Shown: positions 1-6,339, counted from the first letter of the stretch. The stretch is 8,087 nt of DNA from Planctomycetota bacterium (GCA_013203365.1 JABMQG010000213.1:1-8087), one strand, 5' to 3'. Made by a program: numbers and translations. Notes: generated by a model from the sequence alone, not told the origin.

Positions 1-94
1 ACCGTTGCGGGGGATGCATTGAACCGGCATTGCCGCCTCCGGCGTCATTCGGCCGGCAATCCATCCCAAGACATAGGCGTAAGTCCTTACCGAT

Positions 95-130
95 AAACGT
101 AGTACGCACCTTGTAGGCGACGTTTGTTTT
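95..130 (+). terminator. Possible intrinsic terminator of an upstream gene
   Basis: AAACGT (95-100) pairs with ACGTTT (120-125). Inside it, CG (105-106) and CCT (109-111) can pair with AGGCG (115-119), with a few bulged bases. The stem is followed at once by a T-rich run at 123-130 (TTTGTTTT). That is the shape of a weak Rho-independent terminator on the plus strand. It overlaps a frame-1 TAA at 94-96, which would suit a plus-strand gene ending here. The bulges make this uncertain. Confidence 0.3.
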
Positions 131-157
131 AGCGGGTGGCAAAGTATCGATCCTAAC

Positions 158-193
158 GATCCGGCCCCTGCCGGCGGGAGCTGGATCATTTTC
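158..193 (+). terminator. GC-rich hairpin followed by ATTTT
   Basis: The arm starting GATCC at 158 pairs with the arm ending GGATC at 187. The pairing runs inward for about ten pairs with one mismatch and one G-T wobble, and closes on a loop around 169-176. It is followed by ATTTTC. It may be a second weak terminator or a leader-RNA structure ahead of the gene at 337. The T-run is short, so termination is not assured. Confidence 0.25.
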
Positions 194-323
194 GGCCTGG
201 CTGGCCAGGCGGCAAAAAAACAAATGATTTAGAACTTGATTTTAGTGCCTAAACAAACCGAAACTTCATGTAACGTGACAGAGTGCTTTCGATGGTTGCC
301 CGAAAAGGCAGGGCATACGGATT

Positions 324-329
324 GAGGGT
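324..329 (+). promoter_or_regulatory. Ribosome binding site choosing the start at 337
   Basis: GAGGGT lies seven bases before the ATG at 337. The alternative in-frame starts, GTG at 283 and ATG at 292, have no comparable purine run at the right distance. This is the main reason for the shorter start. Confidence 0.55.
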
Positions 330-336
330 ACTGAAT

Positions 337-747
337 ATGGTTGAAAATGATGAGCTTCGAGATTGGCTGGACAACTCCAACCTGGCGGAATACATCCCTG
401 TAGTCTACGCGCGAGACGACGAACAGGCCGAGCAGTACAAAGATATCCTTACCGATCACGATATCATCGCTATCATCGGAGTCGATGAGCACGGCGAGGG
501 CATATCCAAGACCGACGGCATACCCGTTCTCGTTCCCAGGGACATGGCCAATGAAGCCGAGGAGGTCATCGAGAAATATGAGGAAATGGACGGTATCGTC
601 GTAAACAGCGACGAATTCGAGGACAAAGACGAGAACGACGACGACGAAGATGTGTCGCTCGTTCCGCTCGATGCAGACGATCTGTTCTTGGAAGAAGAGG
701 ACGAGGACGATACCGATTGCGGCTTTGGCGAGGCAGAGGAAGACTGA
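337..747 (+). CDS. DUF2007-like small protein with acidic tail
   Basis: This encodes 136 residues. Residues 20-84 form a small alpha/beta unit. A beta strand (IPVVYARD) leads into a helix that would span 'EQAEQYKDIL', followed by a hydrophobic strand (IIAIIGV), and the segment closes with a GIPVLVPRDMANEAEEVIE motif. The order 'Val-Tyr-Ala, helix, then GIPVLVP plus Ala-rich helix' resembles the DUF2007 or 'putative signal transducing protein' fold. This is by eye and the biochemical role of that family is not settled. Residues 92-136 are extraordinarily acidic, with about 26 of 45 being Asp or Glu, and look disordered. There is no signal peptide or membrane segment, so it is probably cytoplasmic. 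The nearest gene downstream (867) is on the same strand after about 120 bp, so co-transcription is possible. A role through protein or metal binding of the acidic tail is speculation. Confidence 0.75.
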   Translation: MVENDELRDWLDNSNLAEYIPVVYARDDEQAEQYKDILTDHDIIAIIGVDEHGEGISKTDGIPVLVPRDMANEAEEVIEKYEEMDGIVVNSDEFEDKDENDDDEDVSLVPLDADDLFLEEEDEDDTDCGFGEAEED

Positions 748-855
748 GCCTGTCTGTTCAAAGGGCGATATGTTGCCTGTTTCATCGCATACGACTGCCG
801 TCTCGGCTGGCTGGCCGCTTAATAACCAAGCAAACTAACTTCATTGCACCCATTT

Positions 856-861
856 GGAGAG
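856..861 (+). promoter_or_regulatory. Ribosome binding site for the start at 867
   Basis: GGAGAG ends five bases before the ATG at 867. The frame stays open upstream to 717, but that stretch overlaps the preceding gene and has no such site, so this motif fixes the start. Confidence 0.6.
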
Positions 862-866
862 CCTTA

Positions 867-1205
867 ATGGCCAAACAGAACTCGCCCGAACCAGATTGCA
901 GCAGCCAGCCGCAGTGGGACGGCCCGGATCGTCGCAAGCAGGAAGAGTCGGGTAGGGAGAGACGCAACAATATGTTGGACAGGCGGTTGGGCCTCGACCG
1001 CCGTCGCGGCCCCGGCCGGCGAAGGAGCGACTCGCGACGCATGGCCGAAGAAGGCGAAATGACCGAGGACCAGTTCGAGTTCGTCCTGACCATCGAAAAG
1101 TATAAGCAGCTAAACAACCGACCATTTCCCTCTTGGACGGAGGTGCTGGACGTTATTCGTGCCTTGGGCTATCGGAAGGTTGCCGAACCCACGGCCTTGG
1201 AGTAG
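867..1205 (+). CDS. Arg-rich small conserved-looking hypothetical protein
   Basis: This encodes 112 residues with two distinct halves. Residues 18-60 contain about 15 arginines in a loose repeat of acidic-Arg-Arg units (DRR at 21, ERR at 31, DRR at 38, DRRR at 44, then GRRR and SRR), spaced roughly six to ten residues apart. Residues 64-105 look folded: a helix around EDQFEFVLTIEKYKQ, then NNRPFPSWTEVLDVIRALGYRKV, a helix-turn-helix-like run with an aromatic/proline turn (PFPSW). I associate this type of C-terminus with short hypothetical proteins of planctomycetes, from memory only. It is soluble, with no export signal. The basic half could bind RNA, DNA or an acidic partner, and the gene before it encodes a very acidic protein. 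The function is unknown. The next gene starts about 47 bp downstream on the same strand. Confidence 0.72.
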   Translation: MAKQNSPEPDCSSQPQWDGPDRRKQEESGRERRNNMLDRRLGLDRRRGPGRRRSDSRRMAEEGEMTEDQFEFVLTIEKYKQLNNRPFPSWTEVLDVIRALGYRKVAEPTALE

Positions 1206-1239
1206 AATATACCTGTCAAAAACTGTTGAAAAATCCGAT

Positions 1240-1243
1240 GGAG
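1240..1243 (+). promoter_or_regulatory. Ribosome binding site favouring the ATG at 1253
   Basis: GGAG at 1240-1243 is nine bases from the ATG at 1253. Because it overlaps the alternative ATG at 1238, it cannot serve that codon. It therefore argues for 1253 as the start of the membrane protein gene, though a GTG at 1250 cannot be excluded. Confidence 0.45.
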
Positions 1244-1252
1244 CTGACCGTG

Positions 1253-1900
1253 ATGCTGGCATCTTGGCAACTTGAGTTATATTTGCAGATAGCCGTAGTG
1301 GCTGTCCCGGTCGCTGTCTATTTTCTCGTCCTTGGGCTGCTGAATAGCCAAAAACGCCCGCAGATGTTGTCTGGCCGGATGGATTTTTCTCTGCTGATCG
1401 CCTCGCTGGCGCCCTTGTTCGCCATACCGGCATTGGACTGGCTGGGAACAAATCTTCTGACGATATCTGCTTGCGTCGCCGCAGTCGCCGCGACGATGGC
1501 GGCTTTGTCACCTCGTTCATATCGCAGTTGGGTCGTCTATAACATCAGTATGAACAAAGCCTTGAGATGCGTGGGGCGGGCCCTCGACCTGGCCGGCTTC
1601 CGTTACAGCCGTCGAGAAGATCGGTTTTACCTTGAAGGCGGGCCGAACATACACCTCGCCTCTTTCCCCATACTGCGAAACGTCTCGGTCCACATAAGCC
1701 CCACCGACAAGTGCCGTCGAGCGGCACTAAGACGTTTCGAGGCGGAATTGGCCAGAACAATAGGGGCCGTCGAAGTGACCGCCAGCCCTATGGCGGTCAG
1801 CTTCGTGCTGGTCGCCACCGCCATGATTGTCGCACCGTTAATCCTGCTGGCCGATCACGTACCCGAGATGGTCAGGATCCTCACCGACCTGGTCAAATAG
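1253..1900 (+). CDS. Four-helix membrane protein of unknown function
   Basis: This encodes 215 residues from the ATG at 1253; a start at 1238 would add five. Three hydrophobic segments occupy about residues 9-30, 44-62 and 67-86. A soluble domain follows at about 88-178, and a last hydrophobic segment covers about 181-201. The soluble part contains 'GFRYSRREDRFYLEGG' and a basic, helical stretch (CRRAALRRFEAELARTIG). The rise of Arg after helix 3 and the even number of helices suggest that both termini and the domain lie on the same side, probably cytoplasmic. I do not recognise the family. The gene stands between two small hypothetical genes and rpmE, close enough (47 bp) to the preceding gene to share its transcript, and is separated from rpmE by a likely promoter. 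No catalytic motif is visible. Confidence 0.72.
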   Translation: MLASWQLELYLQIAVVAVPVAVYFLVLGLLNSQKRPQMLSGRMDFSLLIASLAPLFAIPALDWLGTNLLTISACVAAVAATMAALSPRSYRSWVVYNISMNKALRCVGRALDLAGFRYSRREDRFYLEGGPNIHLASFPILRNVSVHISPTDKCRRAALRRFEAELARTIGAVEVTASPMAVSFVLVATAMIVAPLILLADHVPEMVRILTDLVK

Positions 1901-1929
1901 ACCTCTCGCCTTTTCTTTGAAATTTGCTC

Positions 1930-1957
1930 TTGCCATTGGCGGCGATATCCGTAGTAT
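1930..1957 (+). promoter_or_regulatory. Likely sigma70-type promoter of rpmE
   Basis: TTGCCA at 1930-1935 matches five of six bases of the -35 consensus. TAGTAT at 1952-1957 matches four of six of the -10, with a 16-bp spacer. It falls in the gap before rpmE and would give a leader of about 50 nt ending in a GAGGT ribosome site at 2003-2007. Confidence 0.4.
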
Positions 1958-2012
1958 ATGTCGGCTTTCGTCTCCTGCGGAAGTTGTGTGTTGTGTCAAG
2001 ACGAGGTAGGCC

Positions 2013-2246
2013 ATGAAAGATAATACTCACCCTAAATACGAACAGTTGGAAGTCCGTTGTGCCTGCGGCAACAAGTTCACCACGCGCAGCACCATCAAAC
2101 AGATCGCCGTCGACATTTGTGGTTCCTGCCATCCCTTCTACACGGGTAAGCAGAAATTCGTCGACTCGGCCGGTCGCGTGGAAAAGTTCCAGCGAAAATT
2201 CGGCGGAGATTACTTCGGCAAGGGTAACAAAGCCGAAAATAAGTAG
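2013..2246 (+). CDS. rpmE: 50S ribosomal protein L31, zinc-binding type
   Basis: This encodes 77 residues, the usual size for bacterial L31. The protein binds the central protuberance of the 50S subunit and helps bridge it to the 30S head. The start is typical (MKDNTHPKY), followed by a CxC pair at residues 16 and 18 and a CxxC pair at 36 and 39 ([13 protein letters not shown]). The four cysteines that hold zinc are therefore all present, which marks the C+ form; C- paralogues, used under zinc starvation, lack them. Residues 44-77 are basic, as expected for rRNA contact. GAGGT at 2003-2007 is five bases before the ATG. It has its own promoter-like boxes upstream and a strong terminator right after the stop. 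prfA follows on the same strand, an order seen in many bacteria. Confidence 0.96.
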   Translation: MKDNTHPKYEQLEVRCACGNKFTTRSTIKQIAVDICGSCHPFYTGKQKFVDSAGRVEKFQRKFGGDYFGKGNKAENK

Positions 2247-2260
2247 CTGTTCAACAAGCG

Positions 2261-2304
2261 AAAAAGCCGACTGCATTGCCCTCCCGGCGGCAGTCGGCTT
2301 TTTT
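2261..2304 (+). terminator. Strong intrinsic terminator after rpmE
   Basis: AAAAAGCCGACTGC at 2261-2274 pairs perfectly with GCAGTCGGCTTTTT at 2290-2303. The apical part is closed by a further GCC/GGC stem, and the right arm runs directly into six Ts (2299-2304). The A-run on the left arm means it could also work on the minus strand. It starts 14 bases after the rpmE stop and lies 113 bases before the prfA start, so prfA needs read-through or its own promoter. Confidence 0.9.
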
Positions 2305-2416
2305 ACGGCCGTGTTCCCCCACGGCGTTTTTGCTGACTGTCTTTACTCTTGTGAAACTGCACGCTCATCCGATGGCGCCGCGTCGTTGTGCCAGGCACCA
2401 CGACCGGCATGATACG

Positions 2417-3508
2417 ATGGCCGACCAACAACCAGACAAATTGATCGCCAAACTCCGCGAACTTGCCAACTCCTATGACGCGTTAACTGAACAGATGAAC
2501 GACCCGGCCGTGACAGGCGACCGGACGAAACTGACGGCTATCGCCAAGGAGTCGGCCAAACTGGCCAAAATCGCCGGCGGTTATCGCAAGTACCAACGCC
2601 TGCTCGATCAGGCCGAGCAGTCGAAGTTAGTGTTGACAGAGGCCGGCATCGATCAAGAGTTGCGCGAGTTGGCCCACGCCGACTATGAAGAGTCTCTCGC
2701 CGCCGCCAAAGTCGTCCTCGAAGAGCTCAAGACCAAGCTCGTAATGACTGACGAAGATACGGTTGACAGCCTCATGCTGGAAATACGCGCCGGTACCGGC
2801 GGCGACGAGGCCGCACTGTTCGCACGCGACCTGCTGGAGATGTACACCCGATATGCCGACCGGCGAGGCTGGAAAATGGAAACCCTCTCGGTCAGCCCGA
2901 CGGAACTGGGCGGATTAAGGGAAGTCATCGTCAACGTCAAAGGCGAGGGCGTCTGGCGAGCACTGGCGTACGAGGGAGGTGGGCACCGGGTCCAGCGGGT
3001 TCCCGAAACCGAGACGCAAGGTCGAATCCACACATCCGCTGCCACCGTCGCCGTCCTTCCCGAACGGCAGGACGTCGAGATCAACATCGACTGGAGCAAG
3101 GACGTCGAGGAGCAGACCATGCGTGCCAGCGGCCCCGGAGGCCAGAACGTCAACAAGGTCGAGTCTGCCATACGCCTGCGACACATCGAAACGGGCATCA
3201 CCGTTTCGATGCGTGACGAAAAGAGCCAGCACAAAAACCGCAGCAAGGCCCGCCGAATACTAGCCGCCCGCGTGCAGGATCATTACCGCCAGCAAAGCCA
3301 GTCAAAAGAGGCGGCCGCGAGAAAACTAATGGTCGGCTCTGGAGACCGATCACAGAGAGTGCGGACCTACAACTTCCCCCAGAACCGCTGCACCGATCAC
3401 CGCATCGGGTTCAGCGGAAACCTTCAACAGATCATGGCCGGTAACTTGGAAGAGCTTATAAACGAACTGACCGCCCACGATACCGCCGACCGCCTGGCGG
3501 CCTTGTAG
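2417..3508 (+). CDS. prfA: Peptide chain release factor 1 (RF1)
   Basis: This encodes 363 residues, the normal RF1 length. RF1 reads UAA and UAG in the ribosomal A site and triggers peptidyl-tRNA hydrolysis. An N-terminal helical domain occupies about residues 1-110. The conserved LEIRAGTGGDEAALFARDL block is at 121-139. The stop-codon-reading tripeptide is PET at 196-198 (within RVPETETQGRIHTS), a normal RF1 variant that separates it from RF2 with its SPF. The catalytic GGQ is at 241-243 (ASGPGGQNVNKVESAIRL), where Gln243 would be methylated by PrmC. The frame is open back to a TTG at 2276, but that codon lies in the rpmE terminator loop and the extra residues resemble nothing in the family. 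The ATG at 2417 has no clear Shine-Dalgarno. No prmC follows; the next gene is convergent, 42 bases away. Confidence 0.97.
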   Translation: MADQQPDKLIAKLRELANSYDALTEQMNDPAVTGDRTKLTAIAKESAKLAKIAGGYRKYQRLLDQAEQSKLVLTEAGIDQELRELAHADYEESLAAAKVVLEELKTKLVMTDEDTVDSLMLEIRAGTGGDEAALFARDLLEMYTRYADRRGWKMETLSVSPTELGGLREVIVNVKGEGVWRALAYEGGGHRVQRVPETETQGRIHTSAATVAVLPERQDVEINIDWSKDVEEQTMRASGPGGQNVNKVESAIRLRHIETGITVSMRDEKSQHKNRSKARRILAARVQDHYRQQSQSKEAAARKLMVGSGDRSQRVRTYNFPQNRCTDHRIGFSGNLQQIMAGNLEELINELTAHDTADRLAAL

Positions 3509-3550
3509 TCCGAAAACGCCTTCGACGCATTGCCCCACCCTTCCGATCTA

Positions 3551-5827
3551 TCACGTCCCAGCCGGCTGCGACTGAGCCTGGCGCTGGGCCTTGTTCTCTG
3601 TCTTGGGGTAGGCGATCCTGCCATGATATATGCCGCACAGGCTCTTGACGAGTGATTCCTCGATCTGGTGGACCTCCCTCAGGGTCAAATCGCACTCGTC
3701 CAGTTGCCCATCCATCAGTCGTGCCGTCACGATGGAGTGTGCCTGTATTTCGATACGCCCCGGGGACAGCTCTGGCATCGCGCGGACCGCTGATTCGACG
3801 GCGTCGGCCACCATCAAGATCGCCGCCTCTTTGCTGCGTGGCTTCGGACCTGGATAGCGAAACTCCACTTCCTCCGGGGCCCTGTCGCTGCCGTTGGTCT
3901 TGCTCTGCTCCGTCGCGGCGTGGTAAAAAAACTGAACCAGCGTAGTGCCGTGATGAGAGGCTATGAACTCGTGCAGACTGGACGGCAAGCCGTATTCCTT
4001 CGCCATCTCTATCCCGTCCTTGACGTGGCCGGTGATAATCAACAGGCTCATCGCCGGGCTGAGCTTGCTGTGTTTGCTCGGGCTGTCGAACTGGTTTTCG
4101 ATGAAGCACTCCGGCTTGTTGATCTTACCTATGTCGTGATAGTACGATCCCACCCGCGCCAGCAGCCCGCGGGCGCCAATGGCCTCGGCCGCGGCCTCTG
4201 TAATTGTGCCCAACAGCAGCGAATGGTTATAGGTGCCCGGCGCCTCCATGGCCAGCCGCTTCAGGAGCTTCTTGTTGGCGTCGCACCATTCCAGCAGGGT
4301 CATTGAAGTGGCGATACGAAAGATCCGTTCGATAAAAGGCAATATGCCTTGAATAACCAATCCGACCGCCAGAACCGCCCCACCGGCGTAGCCGCTGTCC
4401 AGCACCAGTCGCAAGTCAATCGACCGGCCGAGCGCCAATTGCGTCCAGGCCGTCGCCAGAAACGCGGCCCCAGCCGACAATGAACCCACCTCTACCAGCT
4501 TGTTACGCGAACGGATGTCTTTAAGCAGCAGTACGCTGACCGCCACAGCCGTCAGCAGCACCAGGCAGAACCCAACGTCCTGCCCAAGCTGAACCGTCAG
4601 TAAAATCGACAGCAAGGCCCCTATCGCCAGTGCGAACCGCTGGTCGTACGCAATCGTTATGATGATCGCCCCCATCACCGCCGCACCCGCAGCCACGTAA
4701 GGGCTCAGTTGAGCCACCGTCGTCAGGGCCTTCGTGACCCCTAGCATCAGCAGTAGCACGCCTGAAAACGCCAAACCCCGAGCGTGGTTGCGGACGATGG
4801 GCCTCTGATACCGCGCGACGTAGCCGCACAGGGCCAGAACGACCAGCAGCCCAGTGGCCAACCTTCCGACGGCGACGCGAAACTCATAGCTGGGGTCGAC
4901 TTGCTTCAGGTAGGAGACGTATTCATCGTGCTCGGCCCGCAGCATGACCAGATCGACATCCGTGATCTTGCCGCCCTTGAAGATCACCTTCTCGGGAAGG
5001 TAATGATCCTTCTGCTCCGGCACGGCGTCGATGGCGGCCCGCATAGCCTGGTCGGTCAGGTCGTCGGCCAACCTGTAAGTGGGCCGGCCGGAAATGATCA
5101 ACCTCGAAAGATAACCCTGCACGGCGTCCTGCACGGACAGGTCCAACGACGCCACCACCCGCTGAAGATGCTGGGGCTTGGCTGTCGAGGTGATGGCCCC
5201 GGCCCACTTGTCTTCCCTGACCCTGCCGGCGGGGGTCTCCAAGATAATTTCCGTCGCCCTGTGGCCACGCTCACGGGCAAAATCCTCCGGCCGGAGGATC
5301 ACCGTTTTCCCCAGGGCGGTCACCACCAAGCCGACGGCGTTTCGCCAAACATCGCTATCGGGCTTGTCGGCAAACTTGGCAAATGGCGCCATACCCTCGA
5401 TCGTCTTGAAAGCGAACGCCGCCACAAGTTTCTGATCGAGCTTGCCGAGATCTTCGACGTCCTTAACCTTCGCCGGCAAGGTTAGCAGCTCCGCCTCCAC
5501 CTCCGCCAGCAGTACCTTGTTGTACTTATATAGCTGCGGCGTCTGCTGTCTAGCCAGCTCCCGGAGACGCTTCGTCTCCTGCTCGTTAGGTGCGTAGAAA
5601 CCGACACGGGCATACTGCTTAGGCGCATTTTTTCCGAGTCGGAAATGGAACGTCTCGGCTGGGAATATAAGCAGTGCAGACGTCGCCGCAAGAAACGCCA
5701 GCGCAATCACCGTGCTGCCAACCCCCCCAGCGGCCGCAAAGCTGCGCCAGATAGCACCCTGCTGCGTCGGGATGTTCTTGCGAACCTCAAGCCGACGCTG
5801 CTTGACTTTCTTCTTAAATAGCCACAT
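3551..5827 (-). CDS. pgpH: 7TM-HD membrane phosphohydrolase, PgpH/YqfF family (predicted c-di-AMP phosphodiesterase)
   Basis: This encodes 758 residues. In order: a basic N-terminus; one anchor helix at about 36-56; a large extracytoplasmic domain at about 57-316 (7TMR-HDED type); a block of about seven membrane helices at about 317-505; and a cytoplasmic HD domain at about 510-740. The metal ligands of the HD fold are visible: His535 (YNHSLL), His564-Asp565 (YYHDIGK), His601 (TGHVKDG), His625-His626 (SHHGTTL) and Asp675 (VADAVESA). The FRYPGPKPRSKEAAIL and DGQLDECDLTL blocks are hallmarks of PgpH. Known PgpH proteins hydrolyse cyclic-di-AMP to pApA; the same reaction is inferred here. The gene is convergent with prfA, and neither ybeY nor phoH, frequent neighbours elsewhere, is seen in this window. 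No Shine-Dalgarno precedes the ATG; the promoter lies immediately upstream. The last 18 residues are Gln/Ala-rich and look disordered. Confidence 0.93.
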   Translation of the reverse strand: MWLFKKKVKQRRLEVRKNIPTQQGAIWRSFAAAGGVGSTVIALAFLAATSALLIFPAETFHFRLGKNAPKQYARVGFYAPNEQETKRLRELARQQTPQLYKYNKVLLAEVEAELLTLPAKVKDVEDLGKLDQKLVAAFAFKTIEGMAPFAKFADKPDSDVWRNAVGLVVTALGKTVILRPEDFARERGHRATEIILETPAGRVREDKWAGAITSTAKPQHLQRVVASLDLSVQDAVQGYLSRLIISGRPTYRLADDLTDQAMRAAIDAVPEQKDHYLPEKVIFKGGKITDVDLVMLRAEHDEYVSYLKQVDPSYEFRVAVGRLATGLLVVLALCGYVARYQRPIVRNHARGLAFSGVLLLMLGVTKALTTVAQLSPYVAAGAAVMGAIIITIAYDQRFALAIGALLSILLTVQLGQDVGFCLVLLTAVAVSVLLLKDIRSRNKLVEVGSLSAGAAFLATAWTQLALGRSIDLRLVLDSGYAGGAVLAVGLVIQGILPFIERIFRIATSMTLLEWCDANKKLLKRLAMEAPGTYNHSLLLGTITEAAAEAIGARGLLARVGSYYHDIGKINKPECFIENQFDSPSKHSKLSPAMSLLIITGHVKDGIEMAKEYGLPSSLHEFIASHHGTTLVQFFYHAATEQSKTNGSDRAPEEVEFRYPGPKPRSKEAAILMVADAVESAVRAMPELSPGRIEIQAHSIVTARLMDGQLDECDLTLREVHQIEESLVKSLCGIYHGRIAYPKTENKAQRQAQSQPAGT

Positions 5828-5841
5828 AGCTTGGAAACTAT

Positions 5842-5870
5842 ATTATCGTCGTAGCCGACCTGTCAGCCAA
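5842..5870 (-). promoter_or_regulatory. Likely promoter of pgpH, very close to the ATG
   Basis: Read on the minus strand, TTGGCT (5870-5865) and GATAAT (5847-5842) form a -35/-10 pair with a 17-bp spacer, matching four and five of six consensus bases. Only 14 bases separate the -10 from the ATG at 5827. Transcription would start about seven bases before it, which fits the lack of a ribosome binding site. Confidence 0.5.
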
Positions 5871-5890
5871 GTAACTTCGGCTGACTTTTT
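5862..5890. promoter_or_regulatory. Inverted repeat overlapping the pgpH -35 box
   Basis: GTCAGCC (5862-5868) and GGCTGAC (5879-5885) are perfect arms separated by ten bases, with a further AAG/CTT pairing possible inside. The left arm contains the pgpH -35 hexamer on the opposite strand, so the repeat could be an operator. On the plus strand it is followed by five Ts (5886-5890), so it could instead be an intrinsic terminator left from a lost plus-strand gene. The sequence alone does not decide between these. Confidence 0.4.
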
Positions 5891-5917
5891 CTGGCGGCAT
5901 AACCGCTTTCCGAAACA

Positions 5918-5953
5918 GCCGTTCTGGCCGCCGTTCTCGCCGCCGTTCTCGCC
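5918..5953 (+). repeat. 12-bp tandem repeat (GCCGCCGTTCTC)
   Basis: Two perfect copies of GCCGCCGTTCTC lie at 5927-5938 and 5939-5950, flanked by partial copies on both sides. In the frame of the ATPase remnant it reads as repeated Pro-Phe-Ser-Pro. It probably arose by slippage in sequence no longer under selection. Confidence 0.75.
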
Positions 5954-6083
5954 GATCGCCGGCACCCTGGGCTTCAAACCGCTGCCGGGCATGTATTGGC
6001 CGCTGCTGGTGCTGCCGCTGCTGTGCTACACGCTCCTGACACAGGTAGTGAAGGTCTGGCTGCTGCGGAGGAAGTGGTTTTGA
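5927..6083 (+). pseudogene. C-terminal remnant of an MgtA-type P-type ATPase
   Basis: The frame ending in the TGA at 6081-6083 encodes FSPIAGTLGFKPLPGMYWPL, then LLVLPLLCYTLLTQVVKVWLLRRKWF. This is the last membrane-helix pair of bacterial magnesium-transporting P-type ATPases (MgtA/MgtB). The pattern 'LGFxPLPxxYW, LLCYxLLTQxVKxWxxRRKW, stop' is very characteristic by memory of the family. A complete enzyme has roughly 850-900 residues, so only about the last 50 are left. The phosphorylation site, ATP-binding domain and other helices are absent, and upstream sequence quickly becomes the slippage repeat and then the pgpH promoter. The open frame continues backward antisense to pgpH, but nothing there resembles the ATPase. 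It cannot make a pump. Confidence 0.72.
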
Positions 6084-6090
6084 CGGCAGC

Positions 6091-6339
6091 GGCTGTAGGG
6101 CGCAAGGCATTGGCGGTAGAGCGGCCGGCCAGGGGGCGCTGACGCTGTTCGGGAAGAAGCCCGAGCACCACCGGCTCTTTGACGAGCATGTCGCCGACGA
6201 GGAAATCTACGTCGTCACCGAAGGCCACGGTCGGACGGTCCACGAATGTCGGCCGAAGCCGCCCAAGCCCTACAACCACAGGATGGACTGCCTGGTCAGA
6301 TGCGCTGGCGCAAGTGCCGCCACTATGGCAAGCGGTTGA
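6091..6339 (+). pseudogene. C-terminal remnant of a phage terminase large subunit (GpA-like)
   Basis: The frame ending at the TGA 6337-6339 reads GALTLFGKKPEHHRLFDEHV, then ADEEIYVVTEGHGRTVHECR, then PKPPKPYNHRMDCLV. This resembles the C-terminus of GpA-family terminases, which package phage DNA. The tail 'LFG..P..HRLF.EH', 'GRGRTVDEW' and 'NHWLDCLV' is one I recall from planctomycete prophage-type proteins. No ATG, GTG or TTG start precedes it in frame, and the ATPase and nuclease domains are missing, so it is a fragment. The match is clearest over 6136-6297. Beyond that a different frame carries the zinc-ribbon remnant, so the end of the real similarity is uncertain. The family name is from memory. 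Confidence 0.55.

Larger units (their letters stand above)
1..336. other. Gene-free leader region with candidate hairpins
   Basis: I see no supportable gene here. Reading frame 1 is open from base 1 to a TAA at 94-96, and frame 3 is open to a TAG at 114-116. Neither 30-40 residue string resembles a family I know, so either could be the tail of a gene to the left or chance. No tRNA, tmRNA, RNase P or SRP RNA signature was recognised. Three inverted repeats are visible: 95-125 followed by a T-rich run, 158-187 followed by ATTTT, and a tight GCCTGGC/GCCAGGC palindrome at 195-210. The first two are listed separately. The stretch 230-336 should contain the promoter of the gene at 337, but no box pair stood out. 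Confidence 0.5.

Noticed and set aside
229..492. Minus-strand open frame of 87 codons at the left end
   Set aside because: It is antisense to the DUF2007-like gene and its product has no recognisable features.
717..866. N-terminal extension of the Arg-rich gene
   Set aside because: It overlaps the end of the preceding gene and lacks a ribosome site, whereas GGAGAG precedes the ATG at 867.
2330..2358. Promoter for prfA starting at TTGCTG (2330)
   Set aside because: The hexamer at the right distance (GAAACT) is a poor -10, so the pair is no better than chance.
2276..2416. N-terminal extension of prfA by 47 codons
   Set aside because: Its TTG start sits in the loop of the rpmE terminator, and the extension matches nothing in RF1, while the ATG at 2417 gives the family length.
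3509..3550. Shared terminator between convergent prfA and pgpH
   Set aside because: No stem with a T-run could be found on either strand in this short gap.
3456..4109. Minus-strand open frame of 217 codons overlapping pgpH and the prfA end
   Set aside because: It runs in another frame of the pgpH coding strand and gives a low-complexity Arg/Gly/Pro-rich product, typical of a shadow frame.
4784..5485. Long plus-strand open frame of over 230 codons opposite pgpH
   Set aside because: It lies wholly antisense to a well-recognised coding gene, has no ribosome site or family resemblance, and is explained by high GC content and codon bias.
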